Positions 39,951-55,849 of a stretch of DNA of 64,000 nt are shown here, piece after piece. Below the pieces are notes generated by a model, which saw only the letters and a program-made list of their open reading frames with translations, was not told the origin of the DNA and searched no databases. The stretch covers positions 682,001-746,000 of the forward strand of contig NZ_CP093341.1 in assembly GCF_022637455.1 (NCBI RefSeq), read 5' to 3'. Position 1 is the first letter of the stretch; the number at the start of each line of letters is the position of its first letter. This stretch comes from Lysobacter sp. S4-A87. GTDB taxonomy: Bacteria; Pseudomonadota; Gammaproteobacteria; Xanthomonadales; Xanthomonadaceae. The position numbers were made by a program, and so were the translations under genes.

Positions 39951-40736
39951 ATGATCCACAAGTCCGCAGTTGCCCTTGCCGTAGCTCTCAGCGCTGGCCT
40001 GGTGCCGGTCGCCCACGCCGCCGCGCCCTATTGCGAGCACACCGAAGCGCGCAACCTGCAGCTCGACCTGGCCGGGGTGAAGGCCGTGGTGTTCGATATC
40101 GGTCCGCACGACCTCATCGTCACCGCCTCGCCCGGCGCCCGGTCCGCCATCGAAGGCAAAGCCTGCGCTTCCGACGCCGGCCGCCTGAAGGACCTCCGGC
40201 TGACCCAGCAGCGGGTCGGCGACAAGCTGGTGGTGACAGCCGAACGCAGTGATGGCATCACCTTCAACTTTGGCGGCAACCACTACGCCTACCTCGATAT
40301 CAAGGCCTCGATCCCGGACAACGTGCCGGTGCAGCTCAAGGTCGGCTCCGGCGATGCCCGCGTCACCGGTGCCTCGACACTGAGCATCGACCTGGGCTCG
40401 GGCGATGTCGACGCGCGCGATATCCGCGGACTGGTCACCGCCGACCTCAACTCCGGCGATATCGAGCTCGACACCATCGGTTCGCTGCAGCTGCTCAGTG
40501 TCGGCTCCGGCGACTTCAGCGCCCGTCGCATCGGTCGCGGCGCCACGGTCGGCAGCATCGGCTCGGGCGACGTCGAACTGGTTGATGTCGGTGGGGACGT
40601 CAATGTCGACCGGATCGGTTCGGGCGACCTCGACGTCCGCGACGTGCGCGGCAACCTGAGCGTGCACCATGTCGGCAGCGGTTCGGTCGACCACAGCGGC
40701 GTGTCTGGTCGCGCCGACGTTCCGCAAGACAACTGA
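39951..40736 (+). CDS. Exported DUF4097/DUF2807-type beta-repeat protein
   Basis: 261 residues. Signal peptide 1-23 (cleavage near AHAAA). After a Cys-containing N-terminal part, the C-terminal two thirds are short beta repeats each carrying G-S-G-D or N-S-G-D (KVGSGDARV, LGSGDVDARD, LNSGDIELD, VGSGDFSARR, IGSGDVELVD, IGSGDLDVRD, VGSGSVDHSG). This pattern is typical of DUF2807/DUF4097 putative auto-transporter-adhesin-like beta-helix domains. Probably periplasmic or surface. In the operon after the ABC genes; function unknown. Confidence 0.85.
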   Translation: MIHKSAVALAVALSAGLVPVAHAAAPYCEHTEARNLQLDLAGVKAVVFDIGPHDLIVTASPGARSAIEGKACASDAGRLKDLRLTQQRVGDKLVVTAERSDGITFNFGGNHYAYLDIKASIPDNVPVQLKVGSGDARVTGASTLSIDLGSGDVDARDIRGLVTADLNSGDIELDTIGSLQLLSVGSGDFSARRIGRGATVGSIGSGDVELVDVGGDVNVDRIGSGDLDVRDVRGNLSVHHVGSGSVDHSGVSGRADVPQDN

Positions 40737-40792
40737 TTCCAAGACAAGCCGGGGGCGCATCCGCGCCCACGCGCACCCGCCAGGAGCTAGAC

Positions 40793-41473
40793 ATGATTGC
40801 CTCAAGCCGCACCGTACTGTTCGCCGCCGTGCTCGGCGGCATCTCGCTCCTGGCTGCCTGTGGCGCGAATCCCGCTCCCGGCAGCGCTCCCGGCAGCGCG
40901 TCGGGCAGCGCGCCGACGGCCAAGAAGCAGGAAACCACGGTCATCTCGTCCGCCATCCAGGAAGCCATCGGCGAGGCGCAGAAGGAAATCTCGGAAGGCA
41001 ACATCACCGTCTCGAAAGACGAGCACAACGGTGGCAAGAAGGCCGAGATCACCCCCAAGGGCGACCTGCTGATCGACGGCCGCGCCGTGGCGGTGACGCC
41101 GGCGCAGCGTACGTTGTTGCTGGAGTACCGCAGCCACGTCGTCGCCGTCGCCACGGCCGGCATGCATATCGGCATGGAGAGCGCCGACCTGGCCACCCGG
41201 GCCGTGGCCGAATCGCTCAAGAGTGTGTTCACCGGCAACACCGAGGACGTCGAAAAGCGCGTCGAGGCGGAAGCCGACAAGGTCCGCACTGCCGCCAAGC
41301 AGCTGTGCACGCACCTGCCGGCCATGCTGGACTCGCAGCAGAAGCTGGCCGCCGCGCTGCCGGAGTTCAAGCCGTACGCGACGATGGACGCATCCGACGT
41401 CGATGACTGCTGGAAGGAAACCCGCGATCACGACACCGCCAGCACGGCGGCGGCAGAAGCCACGAAACGCTGA
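40793..41473 (+). CDS. DUF2884 (YggN-like) lipoprotein
   Basis: 226 residues. Lipoprotein signal with lipobox LLAAC (Cys23), then a low-complexity APGSAPGSASGSAP linker. The core (about 55-190) has DLLIDGRAVAVTPAQRTLL and GMHIGMESADLATRAVAES, resembling E. coli YggN/DUF2884. A C-terminal part carries two Cys (QLCTHLP, DDCWKE) that could form a disulfide. Last gene of the GntR/ABC operon; function unknown. An envelope role is suggested by its companions. Confidence 0.8.
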   Translation: MIASSRTVLFAAVLGGISLLAACGANPAPGSAPGSASGSAPTAKKQETTVISSAIQEAIGEAQKEISEGNITVSKDEHNGGKKAEITPKGDLLIDGRAVAVTPAQRTLLLEYRSHVVAVATAGMHIGMESADLATRAVAESLKSVFTGNTEDVEKRVEAEADKVRTAAKQLCTHLPAMLDSQQKLAAALPEFKPYATMDASDVDDCWKETRDHDTASTAAAEATKR

Positions 41474-41497
41474 GTTGCCCGTGGGCGGGAGTGTTCC

Positions 41498-44428
<2,931 letters not shown>

Positions 44429-44445
44429 TCCTATCGAACACGGCG

Positions 44446-44844
44446 ATGAAGCTGCTGCTCAACATCGACGTCGCTGACCTGCCCTCGGCCGAGACGTTCT
44501 ACATCGCCGCATTCGACCTGCGGCCAGCGCGCCGCTTCGGTGATGCCGTAGTCGAGATGCTCGGCGCCGAGGTTCCGATCTACCTGTTGCACAAGGCCGA
44601 CGGCAGCACCGGTGCCGGCGGCAGCCCTCGCACTTACGACCGACACTGGACGCCCCTGCACTGCGATGTGGTGGTTGACGACCTGGACGCCGCACTGGCC
44701 CAGGCCGTCGCCGCCGGCGCGCGGCAGGAAGGCGCCATCCGCGAGGCCGACTGGGGCCGCATCGTCACCGTCGCAGACCCGTTCGGGCATGGCTGGTGCC
44801 TGTTGCAGTTCCGCGGCCGCGGCTATGACGAGATCACGACATGA
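44446..44844 (+). CDS. VOC-superfamily (glyoxalase/bleomycin-resistance-like) protein
   Basis: 132 residues of the vicinal-oxygen-chelate fold: two beta-alpha-beta-beta-beta units, NIDVADLPSAETFYIAAFDL and HCDVVVDDLDAALAQAVAAG, ending VADPFGHGWCLLQF. Reaction unknown. Its stop overlaps the roxA start (ATGA), the first of two such overlaps in a three-gene unit; 17 bases follow purB. Confidence 0.88.
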   Translation: MKLLLNIDVADLPSAETFYIAAFDLRPARRFGDAVVEMLGAEVPIYLLHKADGSTGAGGSPRTYDRHWTPLHCDVVVDDLDAALAQAVAAGARQEGAIREADWGRIVTVADPFGHGWCLLQFRGRGYDEITT

Positions 44845-46076
44845 GCAAGAAGACCCTGGCGGACAAGAAGTCCGCTGCGAAGGACGTTCCGATCGAAATC
44901 GATGCCAGCGCGCTGCCGCCGCTGGGCATGGCGCCGGAGCGTTTCCTGCGCGACTACTGGCAGAAGAAGCCGCTGCTGATCCGCAACGCCTTCCCCGGCT
45001 TCGAATCGCCGCTGCAGCCCGAGGACCTGGCCGGCCTGGCCTGCGAGGAAGCCGCGCTGTCGCGGATCGTGATGCACGACCGCGGCAACGACCGCTGGAC
45101 GCTGCGCCACGGCCCGTTCGACGAAGCCGAATTCCCCGACATGCCGCACCAGGACTGGACCCTGCTGGTGCAGGACATGGACAAGTGGGACAGCGACATC
45201 GCCGCGCTGTTGCCGGCGTTCTCGTTCCTGCCGCGCTGGCGCATCGACGACATCATGGTGTCGTTCGCCGCACCCGGCGGCTCGGTCGGCGCGCACGTCG
45301 ACCAGTACGACGTGTTCCTGCTGCAGGCGCAGGGCCACCGGCGCTGGCAGATCGACGCCACCGACAATCCACCGCTGGACTTCCGCAACGACGTCGAGCT
45401 CAAGCTGCTGCGCGCGTTCACGGCGAGCCACGAATGGGTGCTGGGCCCGGGCGACATGCTCTACCTGCCGCCAGGCGTGCCGCACAACGGCGTGGCGGAA
45501 GATGCCTGCCTGACCTTCTCGGTCGGCATGCGCGCACCGTCGGCCGCGGAACTGCTGGGCGACTTCGTCGACACCCTCGCCGCGGACGCCGACGAGTCGC
45601 TGCGCTACGCCGATCCGGACCTGGCTCCGCCGGCAGACCCGGCCGAGATCGACGTGCTGGCGATGAATCGCGCCGTCGAAGCGCTGAACCTGCTGCGCAT
45701 GAACGACCCCGACCGCCTCGGCGACTGGTTCGGCCGCTTCATGACCGTCTACCGTGCCGCCGGCGAGGTCCAGCCCGGCGCCGATACGCGCTCGCGCATC
45801 GAGATCGAGTGGGACCTGCAGCACGAGGCCGCCCTGCACCGCCATCCGTGGTCGCGCATGGCCTGGCGCCGGGCCCACGTCAAGGGCGAACCTTCGCGGC
45901 TGTTCGTCAGTGGCCAGTCCTACGACCTGCCTGCCGACGACGCTTCGACCATCGCCAACGCCGCAGTGCTCGACGGGGAATGCTACGCCGGCCTGTCCGA
46001 GGCGGGGCGCGACTGCGTGTACGGCCTGTTCCAGGCCGGCCACTACCAGCTGGTGCTGGCGGACGAAGAAGAATGA
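44841..46076 (+). CDS. roxA: Ribosomal protein uL16 arginine hydroxylase (RoxA/YcfD-like)
   Basis: JmjC-type Fe(II)/2-oxoglutarate oxygenase expected to hydroxylate an arginine of ribosomal protein L16. 411 residues. FLRDYWQKKPLLIRNAF (about 35-51) is the YcfD opening, and the metal triad is visible: His152 and Asp154 in GAHVDQYDVFLLQ, His215 in LPPGVPHNGV. C-terminal dimerisation and winged-helix parts follow. Overlaps both neighbours by ATGA. Orthology to E. coli YcfD is by motif and length; substrate inferred. Confidence 0.93.
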   Translation: MSKKTLADKKSAAKDVPIEIDASALPPLGMAPERFLRDYWQKKPLLIRNAFPGFESPLQPEDLAGLACEEAALSRIVMHDRGNDRWTLRHGPFDEAEFPDMPHQDWTLLVQDMDKWDSDIAALLPAFSFLPRWRIDDIMVSFAAPGGSVGAHVDQYDVFLLQAQGHRRWQIDATDNPPLDFRNDVELKLLRAFTASHEWVLGPGDMLYLPPGVPHNGVAEDACLTFSVGMRAPSAAELLGDFVDTLAADADESLRYADPDLAPPADPAEIDVLAMNRAVEALNLLRMNDPDRLGDWFGRFMTVYRAAGEVQPGADTRSRIEIEWDLQHEAALHRHPWSRMAWRRAHVKGEPSRLFVSGQSYDLPADDASTIANAAVLDGECYAGLSEAGRDCVYGLFQAGHYQLVLADEEE

Positions 46077-46990
46077 ACGACTTGAGCCAGGCGGGCCGCA
46101 CGTTCCGGGTCGATGCCATCGCCTTCCACGACGGCGTCGCCGAGCTGCGCGTCGTGCGCGACGCGGTGTTCGTGCACGAGCAGGGCGTACCGGTCGAGAT
46201 CGAACGCGACGCGCTCGACCCGCTGTGCGTCCACGTCATCGCCCGCGATGACCAGGGCCAGCCGATCGGCACCGGTCGCCTCACCCCCGACCACCGCATT
46301 GGCCGCATGGCGGTGCTGCCCTCCTGGCGCGGCCAGGGTGTCGGCGAGGCTCTCCTCCAGGCCCTGCTCGCACAGGCCCGGCAGCTGGGCTGGCCGCAGG
46401 TGAGCCTGCACGCGCAGGTACCGGCCATCGTGTTCTATGCCCGCCAGGGTTTCCTGCCCTGTGGCGAGCGCTTCGTCGAGGCCGGCCTCGATCACCAGTC
46501 GATGCACCTGGCCCTGGGCGCGGTCAACGCCGTGGAGCGCCGGGATGCCGCCATCGCCGCCGCGCTGGGCGTGATCGCCAATGCCCGCCGCCGTCTCCAC
46601 GTCTATAGCCGCGAACTCGACCCTGGCGTTTTCGACCAGCCCGAAGTGCTGGCGCAGTTGCGCCGTTTCGCCGTCGGCGGCGGCGAGGTCCGCGTCCTGC
46701 TGCAGGATCCGGCGGCGCCGCAGCGCGCCATCGCCCCTCTGCTCGGGCTGTCGCAGCGACTGACCAGCGCCTTCGCGATGCGGGCGATCGAGGAGCCGGT
46801 GGACCGCGATTACCCAAGCGCCTACGTCGTCAACGATGCCGGCGGCTGGTACTTCCGCCCGCTCGGCCACCGCTTCGATGGCGAGACCCGCCTCGACGAC
46901 CCGGCCCGCGGCCGCCAGCTGCGCGCCCACTTCGAACCCGTCTGGGAACGAGCCCGGCCTTGCAGCGAGTACCGCGCGCTGGGCCTGTGA
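46073..46990 (+). CDS. GNAT acetyltransferase with a C-terminal extra domain
   Basis: 305 residues. The first 145 are a GNAT domain: LRVVRDAVFVHEQGVP, GTGRLTPDHRIGRMAVLPSW (residues 66-85), acetyl-CoA loop RGQGVGEALLQALL and FYARQGFLPCGERF. The rest (about 150-305) is a separate alpha/beta domain with an RRRLHVYSRELDPGVFDQPE start and a VVNDAGGWYFRPLGHRFDGE segment, seen in xanthomonad GNAT proteins (DUF7931-like). Substrate unknown. Start overlaps the roxA stop. Confidence 0.9.
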   Translation: MNDLSQAGRTFRVDAIAFHDGVAELRVVRDAVFVHEQGVPVEIERDALDPLCVHVIARDDQGQPIGTGRLTPDHRIGRMAVLPSWRGQGVGEALLQALLAQARQLGWPQVSLHAQVPAIVFYARQGFLPCGERFVEAGLDHQSMHLALGAVNAVERRDAAIAAALGVIANARRRLHVYSRELDPGVFDQPEVLAQLRRFAVGGGEVRVLLQDPAAPQRAIAPLLGLSQRLTSAFAMRAIEEPVDRDYPSAYVVNDAGGWYFRPLGHRFDGETRLDDPARGRQLRAHFEPVWERARPCSEYRALGL

Positions 46991-47144
46991 GCGAAGGTTG
47001 CAGGCGAGCTGGCTCGCTCCGACGCTGCAAAGGCGACTGTTTCGCCCTTGAAGCTGCCCCGGGCGACCCAACGCTATCTGACCAGGGCTTGGCTGTAGCG
47101 GCTGATTCGACATAAGTGTTAGCCGTTTACCGCCGGCCAAGGGC

Positions 47145-47150
47145 TATAAT
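47145..47150 (+). promoter_or_regulatory. Candidate -10 box of the sucA operon
   Basis: A perfect TATAAT 87 bases upstream of the sucA start, in an AT-richer patch. No clear -35 at 16-18 bases, so an activator or extended element may be needed. Confidence 0.5.
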
Positions 47151-47236
47151 TCCGAATCTTGGCGCCTGAATAGCCGCGCAAGCGTGCAATCCAGGCCCCC
47201 TCCGCCTTCTCCCACTCGAGTTTCCCGATCACCATC

Positions 47237-50068
<2,832 letters not shown>

Positions 50069-50106
50069 TCGGCGTGGTCGTCACCTGACAATCGTTACCG
50101 TGTCGC

Positions 50107-50130
50107 CCCGGGCGGTACCAGCCGCCCGGG
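50107..50130 (+). promoter_or_regulatory. Hairpin in the sucA-sucB gap
   Basis: CCCGGGCGG / CCGCCCGGG, perfect 9-bp stem with 6-base loop, 46 bases before the sucB start. No T run follows, so a processing or stability element is more likely than a terminator. Confidence 0.5.
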
Positions 50131-50176
50131 AACATAGATTCCTCATTACGTTCGGAATGACATTAGGACGCACCCC

Positions 50177-51391
50177 ATGAGCACCGAGATCAAAGTTCCC
50201 GTTCTGCCCGAATCCGTCTCCGACGCAACCATCGCGACCTGGCACAAGAAGGTTGGCGACGCGGTCAAGCGCGACGAGAACCTGGTGGACCTGGAGACCG
50301 ACAAGGTCGTCCTGGAAGTTCCCTCGCCCGTCGACGGCGTGCTCAAGGAGATCAAGTTTCCGGAAGGCACGACGGTCAACAGCGAACAGCTGATCGCCAT
50401 CGTCGAAGCCGGCGCCGTCGCCGCTGCCGCCGCGCCGGCCGCAGCCGAGAAGATCGATGCCAAGAACATCGCCGCGACCACCGCCGAAGCCCAGCCGGTG
50501 CAGCCCAAGGCCGAGGCCGCCAAGCCTGCCGCCGCCGGCACCGAGCAGCTGCCGCCGGGTGCGCGCTTCACCGCCGTCACCCAGGGCATCGATCCGGCAC
50601 AGGTCGAAGGCACCGGCCGCCGCGGTGCGGTGACCAAGGAAGACCTGGTCAACTACGCCTCGGGCAAGGGCGTCGGCGCCGCCGGCGGCGCACGTCCGGA
50701 AGAGCGCGTGCCGATGACCCGCATCCGCGCCCGCATCGCCGAGCGCCTGATGCAGTCGAAGAACTCGATCGCCATGCTGACCTCGTTCAACGAGGTCAAC
50801 CTGGGCAAGGTCATGGCGATGCGCAAGGAGCTGGGCGAGCAGTTCGAGAAGGCCAACGGCATCAAGCTGGGCTTCATGAGCTTCTTCGCCAAGGCCGCCG
50901 CCAACGCACTGCAGAAGTACCCGGTGGTCAACGCCTCGGTCGACGGCAACGACGTGATCTACCACGGCTACGCCGACATCTCGATCGCGGTGTCGACCGA
51001 CAAGGGACTGGTCACGCCGGTGCTGCGCAATGTCGAGCGCATGGGCTTTGCCGACATCGAAAAGGGCATCGCCGACTACGCCAAGAAGGCGCGCGACGGC
51101 AAGCTCGGCCTGGACGACCTGCAGGGCGGCACCTTCACCATCACCAACGGCGGCACCTTCGGCTCGCTGATGTCGACGCCGATCGTCAACCCGCCGCAGT
51201 CGGCGATCCTGGGCATGCACGCCATCAAGGAGCGCGCGATCGTCGAGAACGGCCAGGTCATCGCCGCGCCGATGATGTACATCGCGCTGTCGTACGACCA
51301 CCGCATCATCGACGGCAAGGAAGCGGTGCTGTTCCTGGTCGACATCAAGAACCAGCTCGAGAATCCGCACCGGATGCTGCTGGGCATGTGA
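50177..51391 (+). CDS. sucB: Dihydrolipoamide succinyltransferase (E2 of 2-oxoglutarate dehydrogenase)
   Basis: 404 residues. N-terminal lipoyl domain with lipoyl Lys43 ([18 protein letters not shown]), an Ala/Pro-rich linker (about 80-120), a peripheral-subunit-binding domain ([20 protein letters not shown]) and the catalytic domain (about 175-404) with [13 protein letters not shown] near the C-terminus (catalytic His and Asp). Standard single-lipoyl bacterial form. ATG at 50177. Separated from lpd by a long inverted repeat. Confidence 0.97.
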   Translation: MSTEIKVPVLPESVSDATIATWHKKVGDAVKRDENLVDLETDKVVLEVPSPVDGVLKEIKFPEGTTVNSEQLIAIVEAGAVAAAAAPAAAEKIDAKNIAATTAEAQPVQPKAEAAKPAAAGTEQLPPGARFTAVTQGIDPAQVEGTGRRGAVTKEDLVNYASGKGVGAAGGARPEERVPMTRIRARIAERLMQSKNSIAMLTSFNEVNLGKVMAMRKELGEQFEKANGIKLGFMSFFAKAAANALQKYPVVNASVDGNDVIYHGYADISIAVSTDKGLVTPVLRNVERMGFADIEKGIADYAKKARDGKLGLDDLQGGTFTITNGGTFGSLMSTPIVNPPQSAILGMHAIKERAIVENGQVIAAPMMYIALSYDHRIIDGKEAVLFLVDIKNQLENPHRMLLGM

Positions 51392-51395
51392 TCTG

Positions 51396-53012
<1,617 letters not shown>

Positions 53013-53046
53013 TCGGCCCGCCGATGTCGTCGCAATGATCAAGCCG

Positions 53047-53087
53047 AAAGGCCGCCATCACGCAGGTGTTGGCGGCCTTTTGCTTTT
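53047..53087 (+). terminator. Rho-independent terminator of the suc operon
   Basis: 10-bp stem AAAGGCCGCC / GGCGGCCTTT with a 14-base loop followed by TGCTTTT. Lies 34 bases after the lpd stop. Confidence 0.85.
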
Positions 53088-53105
53088 CCGGACAGGACAT
53101 CGGCC

Positions 53106-53963
53106 ATGACCGACGCAAATCCCATCCGCAATGTCTCCGACACCGCCGCCTGGGTGGCGGTCTACCGGGCGATGGAGACCGACCGCCCGGACGCGATCTT
53201 CCGCGACCCGTATGCGCGCCGCCTCGCCGGCGAGCGCGGCCAGGCCATCGTCGACGCAATGCCACAGGGCACGTCGATGAGCTGGCCGATGGTGGTGCGC
53301 ACGGCGGTCATGGACGAGATCATCCTGCGCTGTGTGCAGCAGGGTGCGACCACGGTGCTCAACCTCGCCGCCGGCCTGGACGCACGCGCGTACCGACTGC
53401 CGCTGCCGCCGACGCTTCGCTGGCTGCACGTCGACCTGCCGGACATGGTCGACTACTTCCGCCGGCACATGGCGAGCGAGACCCCGCGCTGCGACGTCGA
53501 GTTCATCCCGGCCGACCTGCGTGAACGTGCGGTGCGACAGCAAGTCCTTGCGCACGCAGCTGGCCAGGGCCCGATGCTGGTGATCACCGAGGGCCTGCTG
53601 GTCTACCTCGAAGCCGAACAGGTGGCGCATCTTGCCGCCGACCTGCACGACATCGCGCAGGCGCAATGGTGGCTCAGCGACCTGGCGTCGCCGCGACTGC
53701 TCAAGTTCCTCGAGAAGCGCTGGTCGCCGACGTTGCGCGACGGCAACGCGCCATTCCGTTTCGGCCCTGCCGAAGGCACCGCATTCTTCGCACCTTTCGG
53801 CTGGGACGAAGCCGAGTTCCGCTCCAGCTGGACCGAGTCGCTGCGCCTCAACCGCACCGCGCCACACGCCTGGCTGTGGAAGCTATTGCGCCTGCTGCAA
53901 CCCAGGCGCTTGCGCGAGGAGATGCTGCGCATGTCCGGTATCGTCCTGCTGCGCGCGCGATGA
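53106..53963 (+). CDS. SAM-dependent methyltransferase, TIGR00027 / LCMT-like
   Basis: 285 residues. SAM-binding core TTVLNLAAGLDARAYRLPLP (about 80-99), upstream RDPYARRLAGERG, and WLHVDLPDMVDYFR, all typical of the TIGR00027 / leucine-carboxyl-methyltransferase-like group. Substrate unknown, possibly a small carboxylate. ATG at 53106 lies just after the suc terminator. The LOG gene starts 49 bases after its stop. Confidence 0.88.
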   Translation: MTDANPIRNVSDTAAWVAVYRAMETDRPDAIFRDPYARRLAGERGQAIVDAMPQGTSMSWPMVVRTAVMDEIILRCVQQGATTVLNLAAGLDARAYRLPLPPTLRWLHVDLPDMVDYFRRHMASETPRCDVEFIPADLRERAVRQQVLAHAAGQGPMLVITEGLLVYLEAEQVAHLAADLHDIAQAQWWLSDLASPRLLKFLEKRWSPTLRDGNAPFRFGPAEGTAFFAPFGWDEAEFRSSWTESLRLNRTAPHAWLWKLLRLLQPRRLREEMLRMSGIVLLRAR

Positions 53964-54012
53964 GCGCGCGTGTTCCCCACCTGATCAATACACGTCATCC
54001 GGATCCATCGAA

Positions 54013-54606
54013 ATGAAGAATGTCTGTGTTTACTGCGGCTCCAACGCCGGCGCCAAGCCCATCTACACCGAGCGCGCGATCGCCCTGGGCACCGAGCTGG
54101 CCAAGCGCGGGCTGGGGCTGGTCTATGGCGGCGGCAATGTCGGCCTGATGGGCGTGGTCGCAGACTCCGTGCTGGCCGCGGGGGGCGAAGTCATCGGGGT
54201 AATTCCCGAGCAGCTGGTCAACTGGGAAGTCGCGCACAAGGGCGTGACCAGGCTCGAGGTGGTCGGTTCGATGCACGAGCGCAAGGCGCGCATGTTCGAC
54301 TTGTCGGATGGCTTCATTGCGATGCCCGGCGGCTTCGGCACGCTCGACGAGATGTTCGAGATGCTGACCTGGCGCCAGCTGGGGATCGGCGACAAGCCCT
54401 GCACCTTCCTCGACGTGGACGGCTTCTACGAGCCACTGATCGCGATGCTGGACCGCATGGTCACCGAGCGCTTCCTGCATCCGGACCAGCGCGATGATCT
54501 GTGGCACGGCGACGACATCGGCGCAATGCTGACGTGGATGGAGGCGTACCAGCCTGCGGCTGCGTCGAAGTGGATGGATGAGAAGCGGCGCAAGGCATTG
54601 CGGTAG
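54013..54606 (+). CDS. LOG-family nucleotide 5'-monophosphate phosphoribohydrolase
   Basis: 197 residues of the TIGR00730 family; hydrolyses the N-glycosidic bond of nucleotides or cytokinin riboside monophosphates. Opening VCVYCGSNAG, GLVYGGGNVGLMG, and the two active-site motifs SMHERKARM and PGGFGTLDEMFE (about 109-120) are complete. ATG at 54013. The exact substrate is not predictable. Followed by a pair of inverted CCGG palindromes. Confidence 0.92.
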   Translation: MKNVCVYCGSNAGAKPIYTERAIALGTELAKRGLGLVYGGGNVGLMGVVADSVLAAGGEVIGVIPEQLVNWEVAHKGVTRLEVVGSMHERKARMFDLSDGFIAMPGGFGTLDEMFEMLTWRQLGIGDKPCTFLDVDGFYEPLIAMLDRMVTERFLHPDQRDDLWHGDDIGAMLTWMEAYQPAAASKWMDEKRRKALR

Positions 54607-54628
54607 TGTCACGTCAACCCAAGCGCGT

Positions 54629-54740
54629 CGTCATCCCGGCGCACGCCGCGATCCCGCCGCCAAACCACACAGGCGCGATCTCCATCCGGATATCCTCTGA
54701 CGCAAGATCAACTTGGATCCCGGCGTTCGCCGGGATGACG
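54629..54740. repeat. CCGG-palindrome repeat, inverted pair
   Basis: Left copy at 54629-54654 (TCATCCCGGCGCACGCCGCG core) and right copy at 54715-54740 (ATCCCGGCGTTCGCCGGGAT core) face each other across 60 bases. The right copy ends 11 bases before the acuI start codon. Confidence 0.85.
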
Positions 54741-54750
54741 GGAACCTGAC

Positions 54751-55746
54751 ATGTCGACCCCCACTTCCTTCAACGCCTTCCGCATCCACAACGACGACGC
54801 CGGTTACCGCAGCGGTATCGAGCAGGTATCGATCGACGATCTTGCGCCAGGCGAAGTGGTCATCAAGACCGCCTACTCCTCGGTCAACTTCAAGGACGCA
54901 CTCGCCGGCACCGGCCAGGGCAAGATCCTGCGCCGCTTTCCGCTGGTGGGTGGTATCGATGTCGCCGGCCATGTCGTGGCGTCGAGCGATCCTGCGTTTT
55001 GCGAAGGCGATGAAGTCGTGGTCACCGGCTGCGGCCTCAGCGAGACGCGCGACGGCGGTTATTCCGAATACGCACGCCTGGAATCGAAGTGGGTGATCGC
55101 GCTGCCGAAGGGCCTGAGCCTGCGCGAAAGCATGATCCTCGGCACCGCCGGATTCACCGCTGCGCTGGCACTGCTGCGCATGACCGAGAACCGGCAGTCG
55201 CCCGAACTCGGCCCGCTCGCCGTCACCGGCGCAAGTGGCGGCGTCGGCTCGCTGGCGCTGGACATCTTCAGCCGCGCCGGATTCGAAGTGCATGCGGTCA
55301 GCGGCAAGGCCGGGCACGCCGATTACCTCAAGGCCATCGGCGCCAGCGAAGTGCTCGGTCGCGACGCCCTGGCCACGACGCGACCGATGGAGACGGCACG
55401 CTTCGGTGGCGGACTCGACAACGTCGGCGGACCGATGCTGACCAGCCTGCTCGCGCAGACTGCGCCGTATGGCAACGTGGCCAGCGCCGGACTCGCCGCC
55501 TCGGCCGACCTCGACGCAACCGTGATGCCGTTCATCATTCGCGGCGTGTCCCTGCTGGGTGTCGCCTCCGCCGGCACCGCGCGCGACATCCGCGAGGCCG
55601 TCTGGCAACACCTGGCGAGCGACTGGAAGCCGCGCCACCTAGATCGCATCTGCATGCGTGAAGTGCGCCTGGAACAGCTGCCGGAGGTGTTCTCGACGAT
55701 GCTGGCGGGTGGTTCGCTGGGGCGGACGCTGGTGGCGGTGGCCTGA
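54751..55746 (+). CDS. acuI: YhdH/AcuI-family acryloyl-CoA reductase-like oxidoreductase
   Basis: 331 residues, zinc-free MDR superfamily. NADPH fold VTGASGGVGSLALDIFSRAG (about 152-171), SSVNFKDALAGTGQGKI and PLVGGIDVAGHVV near the N-terminus, ARSGGGLDNVGG-type loop as RFGGGLDNVGGPM. AcuI/YhdH reduce acryloyl-CoA to propionyl-CoA with NADPH. ATG at 54751. The repeat directly upstream leaves little room for a promoter, so it may be transcribed from within or beyond the repeat pair. Confidence 0.9.
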   Translation: MSTPTSFNAFRIHNDDAGYRSGIEQVSIDDLAPGEVVIKTAYSSVNFKDALAGTGQGKILRRFPLVGGIDVAGHVVASSDPAFCEGDEVVVTGCGLSETRDGGYSEYARLESKWVIALPKGLSLRESMILGTAGFTAALALLRMTENRQSPELGPLAVTGASGGVGSLALDIFSRAGFEVHAVSGKAGHADYLKAIGASEVLGRDALATTRPMETARFGGGLDNVGGPMLTSLLAQTAPYGNVASAGLAASADLDATVMPFIIRGVSLLGVASAGTARDIREAVWQHLASDWKPRHLDRICMREVRLEQLPEVFSTMLAGGSLGRTLVAVA

Positions 55747-55796
55747 CCGGAACCCGGTCGCAGGCATCCCATTCCAGTTCGAGCTTCACCCCGCTA

Positions 55797-55824
55797 TTGC
55801 GGGGACATCGCCGACCGCTACAAT
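55797..55824 (+). promoter_or_regulatory. Candidate promoter of the response-regulator gene
   Basis: TTGCGG (55797-55802), 16-base spacer, TACAAT (55819-55824), 25 bases before the ATG. The -35 falls in a small CCCCGC/GCGGGG hairpin. Confidence 0.45.
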
Positions 55825-55849
55825 CGCGTCAAGTTCAGGGGGAAACACA

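Noticed and set aside
44612-46072. Extension of the GNAT protein across roxA
   Set aside because: Same strand but shifted frame within roxA; no homology, and a clean ATGA start exists at 46073.
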